Origin: JACZWZ01 sp036478235
GTDB taxonomy: Bacteria > Actinomycetota > Acidimicrobiia > Spongiisociales > UBA11373
Direction of reading: 5' to 3'
DNA: 35,705 nucleotides
Assembly: GCA_036478235.1 (NCBI GenBank)
Contig: JAZGDZ010000055.1
Span: 1-35,705, forward strand
The notes under the pieces are model-generated. The model was not told where the DNA came from and did no database searches. It saw nothing but the letters and a program-made list of their open reading frames with translations. The stretch's first letter is position 1, and the number at the start of each line of letters is the position of its first letter. Positions 1 to 8,118 of the stretch are shown in pieces. The position numbers were made by a program, and so were the translations under genes.

Positions 1-1813
1 TGTTCGACCAGTCGGTCGCCCGGGCGATGGGGCCCTTCGTCGGATTGACGATGCCGCGCAGATAGAAATCGTCGATGTAGTACTTGCGCTCGAGCAGCGG
101 GTAGAGCACCGGGATCCTGAAGCGGTCCCGGGCGATCTGGGTCTCGGCGTCGCGGCGCCACAGCCTGGTTCCGACGAGGATCCCGGCCAGCACCGCCGTC
201 AGCCCGATCAGGGCCAACACGTACTCGATCGACTCGGGGTGATGGTCGCCGATTGAGTGGAGGCGGGCCCCCACCCAGCTGGTAAACCCGGTGAAGATCC
301 CCGGCATGTTGGCGAACCCGGCGACCACGGAGAAGACGGCGAGCCCGATCAGCGGATAGGTCATCACCCGGGGTGATTCGTGGGGCTGTCCCTCGCCCTT
401 GTACTCGCCGAAGAACGTGAGGTACACGGCGCGCGCCATGTAGAGGGCCGTGACGAAGGCCCCGGCGATCGCCACCACCAGCACCACCGAGGCGACCGTC
501 CCGCCGCCCTGGCCGGCGTCGAACTGGATCGAAGCCAGGATCTCGTCCTTCGACCAGAACCCGGCCAGCGGGAAGATCCCGGCGAGCGCCAGCGACCCGA
601 TCACGAACGTCCAGTAGGTGGACGGCATGAACTTGCGCAGACCCCCCATGTCGCTCATGTCGTTCGAGTGGACGGCGTGGATCACGGAGCCGGCGGCGAG
701 GAATAGCAGCGCCTTGAAGAAGGCGTGGGTAAACAGATGGAAGAGCCCTGCGGTGTAGGCCCCGGCCCCCATCGCCACGGTCATGTATCCCAACTGGGAG
801 AGCGTGGAGTAGGCCAACACCTTCTTGATGTCGTTCTGGACAAGCGCAATCAGCCCGGTGAGGAACAGGGTTAGAGCCCCGACGATGATGATGATCGTCT
901 TCACGTCGACCGCAAACAGGGGGTCCTGATAGAGGGGGAACATCCGCCCCAAGAGGTAGACACCGGCGGTCACCATCGTCGCCGCGTGCATCAAGGACGA
1001 CACCGGGGTGGGGCCCGCCATGGCGTCCGGCAACCACACGTGGAAAGGGAACTGGGCGCTCTTGCCCATCGCTCCGATGAAGAGTGCCAGCCCGGCCCAG
1101 AAGGCGACGCCGGCCAGGGCCGAGTCGGCGTTGGCCACCGCGTCGAGCACGTCGGTGAAGCGGAACGACCCGACGGTGACCGCCACGATGATCACCCCGA
1201 CGATCAGGCCGACGTCGGCGATCTTGTTGGTGATGAACGCCTTTATCGCCGCGGCGTTGTTCTCGTGATCCTCCCAGTAGTGGCCGATCAGCAGGTAGGA
1301 GGCGAGGCCGACCAGCTCCCAGCCGACGATCAGCTGAATCAGGTTGGGCGACGACACCAGCACCAGCATCGCCCCGGCGAACATGGTGAAAGCGGCGAAG
1401 AACCAGGTGAACCTGACGTCGCCCTCCATGTACCCCTTGGCGTACGTGAAGACGGCAAAGCCGACCACGCCGACGACGGTGTACATCATGATCGAGAGCC
1501 CGTCGACGACCCATCCCCACTCGAGGACCAGGGAGCCGATCGTGGCGATCTCGATCGAGCCTTCGTAGTGGATGCCCTGGTTGGCGTTGGCGATGAACAG
1601 CGCCACCCCGTATACGGCGACGAAGAGCATGGCGAACTCGGCCAGCTCCCAGCCCTTGTGCGGCAGGCGCTTCCCGACGAAGACGATGGCGAACATCATC
1701 ACCAGCGGTACAACCGGGATCAGCCAGGCCCACTCGGCGAGAAGCCCGCCGCTGACGAGTTGAGCGGCGCCTTCTTCGGCGTAGAGGAGCAACGAGGTTG
1801 CGAGGTAGCTCAT
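1..1813 (-). CDS. nuoL: NADH-quinone oxidoreductase subunit L, operon 1 (partial, 3' end outside window)
   Basis: Large antiporter-like membrane subunit of complex I that pumps protons in the distal membrane arm. The start is ATG at 1813, four bases after the nuoK stop. The reading frame stays open to the window edge (604 codons), so only the extreme C-terminus is missing; the family is usually 600-660 residues. Visible family marks are the GWELVGLASYLLIG helix with the essential Glu, the GKSAQFPFHVWLPDAM loop with the pumping Lys, NDIKKVLAYSTLSQLGYM, and THAFFKALLFL. It is the last gene of operon 1 seen here; nuoM and nuoN probably follow to the left (inference). Confidence 0.95.
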   Translation of the reverse strand, partial: MSYLATSLLLYAEEGAAQLVSGGLLAEWAWLIPVVPLVMMFAIVFVGKRLPHKGWELAEFAMLFVAVYGVALFIANANQGIHYEGSIEIATIGSLVLEWGWVVDGLSIMMYTVVGVVGFAVFTYAKGYMEGDVRFTWFFAAFTMFAGAMLVLVSSPNLIQLIVGWELVGLASYLLIGHYWEDHENNAAAIKAFITNKIADVGLIVGVIIVAVTVGSFRFTDVLDAVANADSALAGVAFWAGLALFIGAMGKSAQFPFHVWLPDAMAGPTPVSSLMHAATMVTAGVYLLGRMFPLYQDPLFAVDVKTIIIIVGALTLFLTGLIALVQNDIKKVLAYSTLSQLGYMTVAMGAGAYTAGLFHLFTHAFFKALLFLAAGSVIHAVHSNDMSDMGGLRKFMPSTYWTFVIGSLALAGIFPLAGFWSKDEILASIQFDAGQGGGTVASVVLVVAIAGAFVTALYMARAVYLTFFGEYKGEGQPHESPRVMTYPLIGLAVFSVVAGFANMPGIFTGFTSWVGARLHSIGDHHPESIEYVLALIGLTAVLAGILVGTRLWRRDAETQIARDRFRIPVLYPLLERKYYIDDFYLRGIVNPTKGPIARATDWSN

Positions 1814-1817
1814 CGGA

Positions 1818-2123
1818 TCACCACTTCAACAGGTCGAGCTCGTCGACGTTGACGGACGAGCGGTTGCGGAAGATGAGCAGGACGATGGCGAGGCCGATAC
1901 CGACCTCCGCCGCGGCAACGGTGATGACGAAGAGCGCGAACACCTGCCCGGCGACCAGCGCGTCTTGGACGTACGAACCGAAGGCGACGAGGTTGATGTT
2001 GACCGCGGTGAGCATCAGCTCGATCGACAGCAGCACCAGCACCATATTTCGCCGCACCAACACCCCGTAGATCCCGATCGAGAACAGCAGGGCGGCGAGG
2101 ACGAGGAACTGATTGACGATCAC
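1818..2123 (-). CDS. nuoK: NADH-quinone oxidoreductase subunit K, operon 1
   Basis: Small antiporter-like membrane subunit of complex I, 101 residues with three predicted transmembrane helices, the normal size for the family. Helix 2 carries the conserved Glu in LLSIELMLTAVNINLV and helix 3 carries a second Glu in VAAAEVGIGLAIVLLIFR; both belong to the central hydrophilic axis. The start is GTG at 2123, which overlaps the nuoJ stop by four bases (GTGA), so translation is probably coupled. The C-terminus ends in the usual short VDELDLLKW tail. Confidence 0.95.
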   Translation of the reverse strand: MIVNQFLVLAALLFSIGIYGVLVRRNMVLVLLSIELMLTAVNINLVAFGSYVQDALVAGQVFALFVITVAAAEVGIGLAIVLLIFRNRSSVNVDELDLLKW

Positions 2124-2641
2124 TTCTCTGGATCCTTGCGCGCCAGCACGATGCCCCCGATGAGCGCCGCCAGCAGGACGAATGACACGGCTTCGAACGG
2201 GATCACGTAGCGAGAGAAGAGAACGTCGCCGATGTCTTCGGTGCGCACCACGCCCTCGGGAATGGCGGCATCCTCGAAGGCGGCTGTGGTGGCGGCGGCG
2301 ATCGTGATGAAGGTGGCGAGAGCGACCAGCGCCGCCGGCCAGCGGCGCTCATGGTCGAGCCGGACCGGGTCACGGCCGGTGGGTGCCCGGGTGATCATGA
2401 TGCCGAACAGGAACAGGACGATCACCGCTCCGATGTAGACGAGCACGAGGGTCCAGGCGACGAACTCGGCGCCGAGCATGACGAAGAGTGCCGCCGCCCC
2501 AGCCAGCGTGAGCACGAGCATCAGAGCGGCGTGGACCAGGTTCGGTGATGACACCACCCGCACCGCCGACACGAACATGATCAGCGCAATCACCAGGAAC
2601 ACGATGTTGCGGGCGTCGGAGATCCAGTCGCCGAATTCCAT
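2120..2641 (-). CDS. nuoJ: NADH-quinone oxidoreductase subunit J, operon 1
   Basis: Membrane subunit J of complex I, 173 residues with about five transmembrane helices. The conserved LVYIGAVIVLFLFGIMI segment on helix 3 contains the Tyr-Ile-Gly-Ala region that forms the pi-bulge hinge near the quinone-cavity interface. The start is ATG at 2641, sharing one base with the nuoI TGA stop; the frame is open further upstream, but that stretch is the shadow of nuoI. The C-terminus carries the usual last membrane helix before ARKDPEK. Confidence 0.93.
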   Translation of the reverse strand: MEFGDWISDARNIVFLVIALIMFVSAVRVVSSPNLVHAALMLVLTLAGAAALFVMLGAEFVAWTLVLVYIGAVIVLFLFGIMITRAPTGRDPVRLDHERRWPAALVALATFITIAAATTAAFEDAAIPEGVVRTEDIGDVLFSRYVIPFEAVSFVLLAALIGGIVLARKDPEK

Positions 2642-3138
2642 CAGGCTTCCAGCGCCGGGGGGTCGGGGACGGTCTCGAGCCACTCCTCGAGCCGTTCCTT
2701 GTCGTGGAGCATCGACGTGATGCTCGACTCCGAGTACTCGTATTCGGGCGACCAGAAGAGGGCATCGAACGGGCAGACCTCGACACAGATGCCGCAGTAC
2801 ATGCACAGGGCATAGTCGATGTCGAAGCGGTCGAGCGTCGCCCGGCTGCGGGGGCGGCCGCCCTCCTTGGCAGGGGGCTGAAGCTCCTTGTGCCCTTCGA
2901 TGTAGATGCACCAGTCGGGGCACTCCCGGGCACACAGCATGCACACGGTGCACGCCTCGATGTCGAGAGCGATCACGCCGCGGGCCCGCGGCACCAGGAC
3001 CTCCTTCTCCAGCGGGTAGTGGACCGTCGACGGTTTGATGAACAGGGTCCGCAGCGTGAGCCACATCCCCTTGAGGAGGCCCTTGCCGGTGGGTTTGATG
3101 GCCGGAGAGACGCGGCGAGTCGTCGAGTCGAGAGCCAC
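2641..3138 (-). CDS. nuoI: NADH-quinone oxidoreductase subunit I, operon 1 (8Fe ferredoxin-like)
   Basis: Peripheral-arm ferredoxin-like subunit carrying clusters N6a and N6b that pass electrons to NuoB. It has 165 residues, a normal length. Two complete CxxCxxCxxxCP motifs are visible, at Cys63/66/69/73 and Cys112/115/118/122. The N-terminus holds the amphipathic segment that lies on the membrane. The start is GTG at 3138, supported by a GGAGG ribosome binding site about ten bases upstream; a 49-base spacer separates it from nuoH. With no NuoG in this operon, these clusters would be the likely entry point for electrons from an external donor (inference). Confidence 0.95.
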   Translation of the reverse strand: MALDSTTRRVSPAIKPTGKGLLKGMWLTLRTLFIKPSTVHYPLEKEVLVPRARGVIALDIEACTVCMLCARECPDWCIYIEGHKELQPPAKEGGRPRSRATLDRFDIDYALCMYCGICVEVCPFDALFWSPEYEYSESSITSMLHDKERLEEWLETVPDPPALEA

Positions 3139-3187
3139 TAGCGGTCCTCCATCCGTCGAGAGCCCGCTGGGGGTCGGAGGGCCATCA

Positions 3188-4204
3188 TTAGAAGACGACC
3201 TTCAGGGTGGCGGTGACGGCGATGTTGAGCAGCGCCAGCGGCACCAGCCACTTCCAGGCCAACGACTGCAGCTGGTCTTCGCGCAGGCGGGGGAACGTCC
3301 AGCGTATCCAGATCATGAGGAACACCAGCAGTCCCACCTTGCCCATCAGGATCACCGGCCCGAACACCTCACTGTCGAGCCCCGGGAAGTAGTAGCCACC
3401 GAGGAACAGTGTCGAGGCGATCGCCGACATGGCGAACATCCCGGCGTACTCGCCGAGGAAGAACATCGTGAAGCGGATGCCCGAGTACTCGGTCAGGTAC
3501 CCCATCACCAGCTCAGACTCGGCGATCGGCATGTCGAAGGGTGTCCGGTTCAGCTCCGCCAGGGCTGCCGTCATGAAGATCCCAAAGCCAATGATCTGAC
3601 CCTGCAGGGCGAACGGCAGCGACACACCGAAGTCGCCGACGTGGAACCAGGTCTGCGCCTGGGCCTCGACGATCCCCACCATCGACATCGTTCCGGCCTG
3701 GATGACGACGCCGACCACCGCCAGCACCAGGGGAAGCTCATAGGCGATCAGCTGGGCGGCAGCGCGCAGGCCCCCCATCAGCGAGTACTTGTTGGCCGAG
3801 GACCACCCCGCCATCAGCACCCCAATGGTTCCCACCGACCCGGCGGCCAGTGCAAAAAAGATCCCCAGGTCCAGGTCCTGGACGATGAGCTTCGGGCTGA
3901 AGGGGACGATCACGAATACCGCCATCGTCCCGGCCAGCACGATCATCGGGGCGACCTTGTAGACCGGACGATCGGCATCGGCCGGGACCAGGTCCTCTTT
4001 TTGCATGAACTTGAGACCGTCGGCGAGCGGCTGCGCCCAACCCCAGCGACCCCCGGCGAAGTAGGGACCGACCCGGCTCTGCATGTGGGCCGAGATCTTG
4101 AGTTCGGCGTAGATGATCACCATCGAAACGCCCGGGACCACGAGCGCCACCACCAGCAACTTGAGTGCCAACAGGGCCCAGAAGCTGTCGAGGAGGGCGC
4201 TCAT
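3188..4204 (-). CDS. nuoH: NADH-quinone oxidoreductase subunit H, operon 1
   Basis: Membrane subunit H, which forms much of the quinone tunnel and the E-channel; 338 residues with about eight or nine helices. Recognisable blocks are MQSRVGP near residue 41, QPLADGLKFMQKED near 58-71, LNRTPFDMP near 219 and TEYSGIRF near 238. The start is ATG at 4204, overlapping the nuoD stop as ATGA. Two positions differ from the usual motif P-E-A-E-x-E-x-x-x-G-Y-H-T-E-Y: Ile227 replaces the first Glu and Leu237 replaces the His. The operon 2 copy keeps Glu and His at both sites, so the quinone region of this copy looks modified. Confidence 0.95.
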   Translation of the reverse strand: MSALLDSFWALLALKLLVVALVVPGVSMVIIYAELKISAHMQSRVGPYFAGGRWGWAQPLADGLKFMQKEDLVPADADRPVYKVAPMIVLAGTMAVFVIVPFSPKLIVQDLDLGIFFALAAGSVGTIGVLMAGWSSANKYSLMGGLRAAAQLIAYELPLVLAVVGVVIQAGTMSMVGIVEAQAQTWFHVGDFGVSLPFALQGQIIGFGIFMTAALAELNRTPFDMPIAESELVMGYLTEYSGIRFTMFFLGEYAGMFAMSAIASTLFLGGYYFPGLDSEVFGPVILMGKVGLLVFLMIWIRWTFPRLREDQLQSLAWKWLVPLALLNIAVTATLKVVF

Positions 4205-5391
4205 CGGTCCACGTCCCCAAGCACGAAATCGAGGCTGCCCAGGATGGCGATGATGTCGGGCACCAACTGTCCTTCGAGCAACCACGGCAGCACCGACAGG
4301 TTGGAGAAGGAGGCCGAGCGGATCTTCAGCCGGTAAGGGCCCCGGCCCCCCTCGGAGACCACGTAGAAGCCCATCTCGCCCTTGGGGTTCTCCGCCCGAA
4401 CATAGGCCTCACCCTTGGGCACCTTGATGATGCGCGGCACCTTCGCCTGGAGCTCGCCGGAGGGAATCGAGTCGACGGCCTGGTCGATGATCCGGGCGGC
4501 CTGGCGGATCTCCTCGAGCCGAACCCAGTAGCGGTCGAAGCAGTCACCGTTCTCACCGGTCGGAACGTCGAACTCGAACTCCGAGTACGGCAGGTAGTCG
4601 TCGGTCTTGCGAAGGTCGAACCCGACGCCGGAGCCCCTCAGGCTGGGGCCGGAGACCCCGTACTCGAGCGCCTTGGAGGGGGGAATGATTCCGATGCCCT
4701 TGGTGCGCTCGAGGAAGATCTCGTTGCCCAGCACGAGGTCCTCCATGTCGTCGCAGACATCGCGCACGTGCTGCATCGCCTGGCGCGTTTGGTCCAGGAA
4801 ACCCTCGGGGAGGTCCTGCGAGACCTTCTTCTGGGCCGACCCGGCGCCGGCAGCCGGCCTGACCCCGCCGATCCGGTTGAAGTTGGGATGGAAGCGCCCG
4901 CCGGTGACTCCCTCGATCAGATCGAGCACCCGCTCCCGCTCCCGCAAGGCGTGCATGAGCGGAGTGGACGCGCCCAGCTCCAGCGGATACGAAGACAGGA
5001 AGATGAGATGACTCGAAATCCGAGCCATCTCGGTGAGGATCAGCCGGATGTACTGGGCCCGTTCCGGGGTCTCGATCTCCATAAGGCGCTCCGTCGCCAC
5101 CATGAAGGGGATCTCGTTGGCAAACCCCGACACCCAGTCGATCCGATTGACCAGCGCGGTGATCTGCGGATAGGTGCGGACCTCCGCCAGCTTCTCGTAC
5201 CCGCGGTGCATGTACCCGATGACGGGCTCGACCTCTTTGATGACCTCGCCGTCAACCCGGGCGACGAGCCGGAGCACCCCGTGAGTCGAAGGGTGCTGCG
5301 GCCCCAGGTTGAGGGTCATGTCGGGGGTCTGCAGTTCGACCGACACCTGGACCTCAGAGTGATGCATCGACAGGCGATCGCCGGCCGTCAT
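4201..5391 (-). CDS. nuoD: NADH-quinone oxidoreductase subunit D, operon 1 (Trp at the quinone-binding Tyr site)
   Basis: The 49-kDa-type subunit, descended from the large subunit of [NiFe] hydrogenases, that forms the quinone-headgroup pocket with NuoB and NuoH. It has 396 residues, the normal length. The GPQHPSTHGVLRL loop is present with the quinone-contacting His37. Forty-nine residues later, where the family has RxDY with the second quinone ligand Tyr, this protein has NRIDW: Trp86, codon TGG at 5134-5136. The start is ATG at 5391, overlapping the nuoC stop as ATGA. NuoD of operon 2 has the same 49-residue spacing with a normal Tyr. C and D are separate genes here. Confidence 0.95.
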   Translation of the reverse strand: MTAGDRLSMHHSEVQVSVELQTPDMTLNLGPQHPSTHGVLRLVARVDGEVIKEVEPVIGYMHRGYEKLAEVRTYPQITALVNRIDWVSGFANEIPFMVATERLMEIETPERAQYIRLILTEMARISSHLIFLSSYPLELGASTPLMHALRERERVLDLIEGVTGGRFHPNFNRIGGVRPAAGAGSAQKKVSQDLPEGFLDQTRQAMQHVRDVCDDMEDLVLGNEIFLERTKGIGIIPPSKALEYGVSGPSLRGSGVGFDLRKTDDYLPYSEFEFDVPTGENGDCFDRYWVRLEEIRQAARIIDQAVDSIPSGELQAKVPRIIKVPKGEAYVRAENPKGEMGFYVVSEGGRGPYRLKIRSASFSNLSVLPWLLEGQLVPDIIAILGSLDFVLGDVDR

Positions 5392-5939
5392 CCGGCGTCC
5401 TCGGGGTTCTCGGTCGAAGGCATGTCCTCGACGTCCACCGTTCCCGGCCACGGCTTCACCTCGCGGCTCAGCAGCGGAAAGGTCTTGCGCAGCGGATGGC
5501 CCTCGAACGAGTCGACCAGGTACAGCTTCGTGAGGTTGGGGTGGCCGGTGAACTCGATGCCGAACATCTCGGCGGCCTCGCGCTCATGCCAGTTCGCCCC
5601 GCCGAACACGCCGCTGACCGAGTCGATCCGGGCATCGTCCTTGGCGACGTCGGTCGACAGCACGACCATCGCACCGTCGTCGGTGTTGCCGAGACAACTC
5701 AGCACCTCGAAGCGGTCCTCCACGGCCTCTTCGGGAGGGTCGCCGACACTGACCTCCGAGGCCCAGTCGATCGCCGATAGCCAAGAGAAGTAAGGGAGTT
5801 CAGCCTTGAGGGCTTCGTGAGCGGCAGTCCAGCGGTCGCGCCCGACGCGCACCTTGGCGGTGCCGTAGTCCGACGAGAACCGGTCGGAGCCGACGATCCC
5901 GGCAACTCGCTCGGCGAGTTCAGACGGGCTGACGGTCAC
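5388..5939 (-). CDS. nuoC: NADH-quinone oxidoreductase subunit C, operon 1
   Basis: The 30-kDa-type peripheral-arm subunit, which scaffolds NuoD and NuoB; 183 residues from the chosen start. The family signature is present: GVFGGANWHEREAAEMFG followed by FTGHPNLTKLYL and FEGHPLRKTFPL. I chose GTG at 5939, which has a GGAG ribosome binding site about six to nine bases upstream inside the end of nuoB. A longer in-frame extension to 6050 only covers out-of-frame nuoB sequence. The gene overlaps nuoB by 20 bases. Confidence 0.92.
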   Translation of the reverse strand: MTVSPSELAERVAGIVGSDRFSSDYGTAKVRVGRDRWTAAHEALKAELPYFSWLSAIDWASEVSVGDPPEEAVEDRFEVLSCLGNTDDGAMVVLSTDVAKDDARIDSVSGVFGGANWHEREAAEMFGIEFTGHPNLTKLYLVDSFEGHPLRKTFPLLSREVKPWPGTVDVEDMPSTENPEDAG

Positions 5940-6417
5940 GCTGACTCCACTTGTCCCTGATGTTCTCGTTTCCGATCTTCTCCTGGAGGAGGACAATGCC
6001 CTCCAGTAACGCCTCCGGCCGGGGTGGGCAGCCGGGCACGTAGACATCAACGGGGATCAGCTGGTCGACCCCCTTGGTGACGCTGTAGGAGTCCCAGTAG
6101 GGGCCGCCGCAGTTGGCGCACGAGCCCATCGAGATGACGTACTTGGGCTCGGGCATCTGGTCGTAGAGCTTGCGAATGGCCGGCGCCATCTTGTCGGTGA
6201 CCGTCCCCGCCACGATCATCAGGTCGGCCTGTCGGGGCGACGCCGGCAGCGGGATGATGCCGAACCGCATGAAGTCGTAACGAGGGCCGGATGCCGCCAT
6301 CATCTCGATGGCGCAGCATGCCAGCCCGAATTGGAACATCCACAACGAGTACTTGCGGCTCCAGTTGAGGAGCCACGAGATCGGCTTCGGTGTGTCGAAC
6401 CGATCTAGGACTCCCAC
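5920..6417 (-). CDS. nuoB: NADH-quinone oxidoreductase subunit B, operon 1
   Basis: The PSST-type subunit that holds terminal cluster N2 and reduces the quinone; 165 residues. The four N2 ligands are visible as the adjacent Cys34/Cys35 in FGLACCAIEMM, Cys100 in GSCANCGG and Cys130 in VPGCPPRPEALL. An additional Cys103 lies in the third motif. The start is GTG at 6417 with a GGGAG site about eight bases upstream, overlapping the 3' end of nuoA by 13 bases. Later Met codons would remove conserved sequence. Confidence 0.94.
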   Translation of the reverse strand: MGVLDRFDTPKPISWLLNWSRKYSLWMFQFGLACCAIEMMAASGPRYDFMRFGIIPLPASPRQADLMIVAGTVTDKMAPAIRKLYDQMPEPKYVISMGSCANCGGPYWDSYSVTKGVDQLIPVDVYVPGCPPRPEALLEGIVLLQEKIGNENIRDKWSQRDRQPV

Positions 6418-6773
6418 GAAAGCACTCCCTTCCTCAACGCGTAGATCAGGCCGGCGAGGAGGATGACGATGAACACCACCATCTCGACGAGTGCGAAAGC
6501 GCCGAGCTCCTCGAGCTTCACCGCCCACGGGAAGATGAACACCGCCTCGACGTCGAAGATGAGGAACAGCAGGGCGAAGATGTAATAGCGGACGTGGGTC
6601 TGGCTCCACCCTCCGCCCACCGGATCGACCCCGCACTCATAGGTCTGCGACTTGGTCGCCGTGGGCTTGTTGGGCCGCAGCAGAGCGCTGGCACCGAGCG
6701 CCGCGATCACGAGGAAGGCGCCGAAACCGGCAAAGACGGCGACAGTTATGTAATCCTCAAAGTAGCCCGTCAC
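6405..6773 (-). CDS. nuoA: NADH-quinone oxidoreductase subunit A, operon 1
   Basis: Small membrane subunit A, 122 residues with three transmembrane helices. The diagnostic loop with YECGVDPVG, which carries the loop Cys, is followed by VRYYIFALLFLIFDVEAVFIFPW. It is the first gene of operon 1. The start is GTG at 6773; a weak AAGG-type ribosome binding site lies about nine bases upstream. A candidate promoter with a TATACT -10 box lies upstream at 6811-6816. Confidence 0.94.
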   Translation of the reverse strand: MTGYFEDYITVAVFAGFGAFLVIAALGASALLRPNKPTATKSQTYECGVDPVGGGWSQTHVRYYIFALLFLIFDVEAVFIFPWAVKLEELGAFALVEMVVFIVILLAGLIYALRKGVLSWES

Positions 6774-6810
6774 GCGTCTGCCTTCGTGGAAATGGCGGTT
6801 GTCGCCGGGG

Positions 6811-6840
6811 AGTATAGGAAGAGGGGAACCGCGGCTCTAA
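6811..6840 (-). promoter_or_regulatory. Candidate promoter of nuo operon 1
   Basis: On the minus strand a TATACT -10 hexamer (6816-6811) lies 18 bases downstream of a poor TTAGAG -35 (6840-6835). Transcription would start near 6804 and give a leader of about 30 bases before the nuoA GTG. The -10 box is good and the -35 is weak, so this is a proposal only. Confidence 0.4.
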
Positions 6841-6854
6841 CAGGCGGGCTCGGG

Positions 6855-6886
6855 CAGTCACCAGTCCCCAGTCACCAGTCCCCAGA
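6855..6886. repeat. Two tandem 15-bp units of the ACTGG/CCAGT repeat family
   Basis: The 15-mer CAGTCACCAGTCCCC occurs twice in a row, followed by AG. It is the shortest member of a low-complexity family seen again at 16165-16250, 17778-18075, 20860-21084 and 30064-30093. It lies between the divergent nuoA of operon 1 and the phosphodiesterase gene, upstream of the proposed nuoA promoter. Confidence 0.75.
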
Positions 6887-6953
6887 TCGACCCTGGTGAG
6901 GGGAGACCGGGGGCTGGAGACCGTGTCCATCGGCGGCGCGGTACCGTCTTGGG

Positions 6954-8063
6954 GTGCGGATACCCGACTACGAAGGCGGCTCGCTCCTCAACCTCGCGGC
7001 CGAGTTGGAGCGCCGCCTCACCGGGGAGGCTCCCCACCCCGGGCTGCATCCCGACTTGGCGGGCACCATTCCCGACGCCGACACCTACGTCCTGGTCCTG
7101 TTCGACGGTCTGGGCGACCTCCAACTCAGACACCCTGCCGCCGCGCCCTTCCGGAACGGCCGGGTCGGAGCTCTCGATGCTCCGTTCCCCTCGACCACGA
7201 CCGTCAGCCTGGCCACCATCGCCACCGGCCGCTCACCCGCCGAGCACGGGCTGCTCGGCTACCAGCTGTGGCTCCCGGAGGCCGGGCTCGTCGTGAACAC
7301 GATCAAGTGGATCACACTGTGGGGACAGCCGATCGTCTGGGATCACGAGACCTTCCTGCCCGCTCCGAACCTGTGGGAGCGGCTCGCCTCGTCCGGGAAG
7401 GAGCCGATCACCTTGCAGCCCTTCGACTTCGAGGGCACCCCGCTGAGCCGGACCCTGTACCGGGGGTGCCGCTTCGAGCCGTGGGCGGATGAACGCGAAG
7501 CGGTTCGTGCCACCGCTCAGCTCGCCGCCAAACCCGGCCGCTTGATCTTTCTCTACGTCCCCCACATCGACTTCGCCGCCCACGTGGTAGGTCAGGCCGA
7601 CCCGGCCTACGAGGAGGCGTTGCGGATCGCCGCCGGCATCTGGGAGCAGCTGGGGCATGCCCTCCCGATGGGAGCGGTGGCGGTGGGAACGGCCGACCAC
7701 GGCCACATCGACGTGGCGCCGGAGCAGCAGTTCCACCTGTCGAAGCCGGACCACGTGGAACGGGAGTTCGCCGGAGACCCCCGCGCCCTCTTCGTCCACG
7801 GCGAACCCGGAGATCTGGTGGATCGGCTGCCGGCGACGTGGTTCGCCCGATCCGAGATGGACCACTGGTGGGGACCGGGGGAACGCCACGTTGGTTTCGA
7901 CTCCCGCGCCCCCGACGGGGTCTTCCTGGCCGAGAAGGGGCGCTCCATCCTCCATCGCCACTCCGACGAGCGGCTGATCGGCCAGCACGGCGGCCTCAGC
8001 GAGGCAGAGATCCGGATTCCGCTCCTCGTCCACGGTCCGGGACCCGACCCTGTGGCCACCTGA
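6954..8063 (+). CDS. Type I phosphodiesterase / nucleotide pyrophosphatase family protein
   Basis: Member of the alkaline phosphatase superfamily (Phosphodiest, PF01663-like), 369 residues and probably cytoplasmic, since no signal peptide is visible. Expected two-metal active-site elements are in order: FDGLGD with Asp51, the nucleophile motif PSTTT at 79-83, HIDFAAHVVG with Asp206 and His210, TADHG with Asp248 and His249, and a late GQHGG. Members hydrolyse phosphodiesters, nucleotide pyrophosphates or phosphonates; the substrate cannot be told from the sequence. The start is GTG at 6954 and no clear ribosome binding site precedes it. It diverges from nuo operon 1, and its stop codon lies inside a strong hairpin. 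Confidence 0.85.
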   Translation: MRIPDYEGGSLLNLAAELERRLTGEAPHPGLHPDLAGTIPDADTYVLVLFDGLGDLQLRHPAAAPFRNGRVGALDAPFPSTTTVSLATIATGRSPAEHGLLGYQLWLPEAGLVVNTIKWITLWGQPIVWDHETFLPAPNLWERLASSGKEPITLQPFDFEGTPLSRTLYRGCRFEPWADEREAVRATAQLAAKPGRLIFLYVPHIDFAAHVVGQADPAYEEALRIAAGIWEQLGHALPMGAVAVGTADHGHIDVAPEQQFHLSKPDHVEREFAGDPRALFVHGEPGDLVDRLPATWFARSEMDHWWGPGERHVGFDSRAPDGVFLAEKGRSILHRHSDERLIGQHGGLSEAEIRIPLLVHGPGPDPVAT

Positions 8064-8095
8064 GAGCGTCCGCCTATCGGCGGACGCTCTCAGGT
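8058..8095 (+). terminator. Perfect 17-bp stem-loop at the phosphodiesterase stop codon
   Basis: Arms 8058-8074 and 8079-8095 are perfectly complementary with a four-base TATC loop; the TGA stop (8061-8063) lies inside the left arm. The stem is very stable but only CTGTTG follows, not a T run. It could terminate transcription or protect the 3' end of the mRNA. Confidence 0.6.
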
Positions 8096-8118
8096 CTGTT
8101 GATGGCTCTTCGCCTTAC

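Noticed and set aside
4165..5793. Long open frame on the plus strand opposite nuoD and nuoC
   Set aside because: It is the antisense shadow of GC-rich genes with clear conserved motifs on the minus strand; its product is low-complexity Arg/Gly/Asp-rich sequence without motifs.
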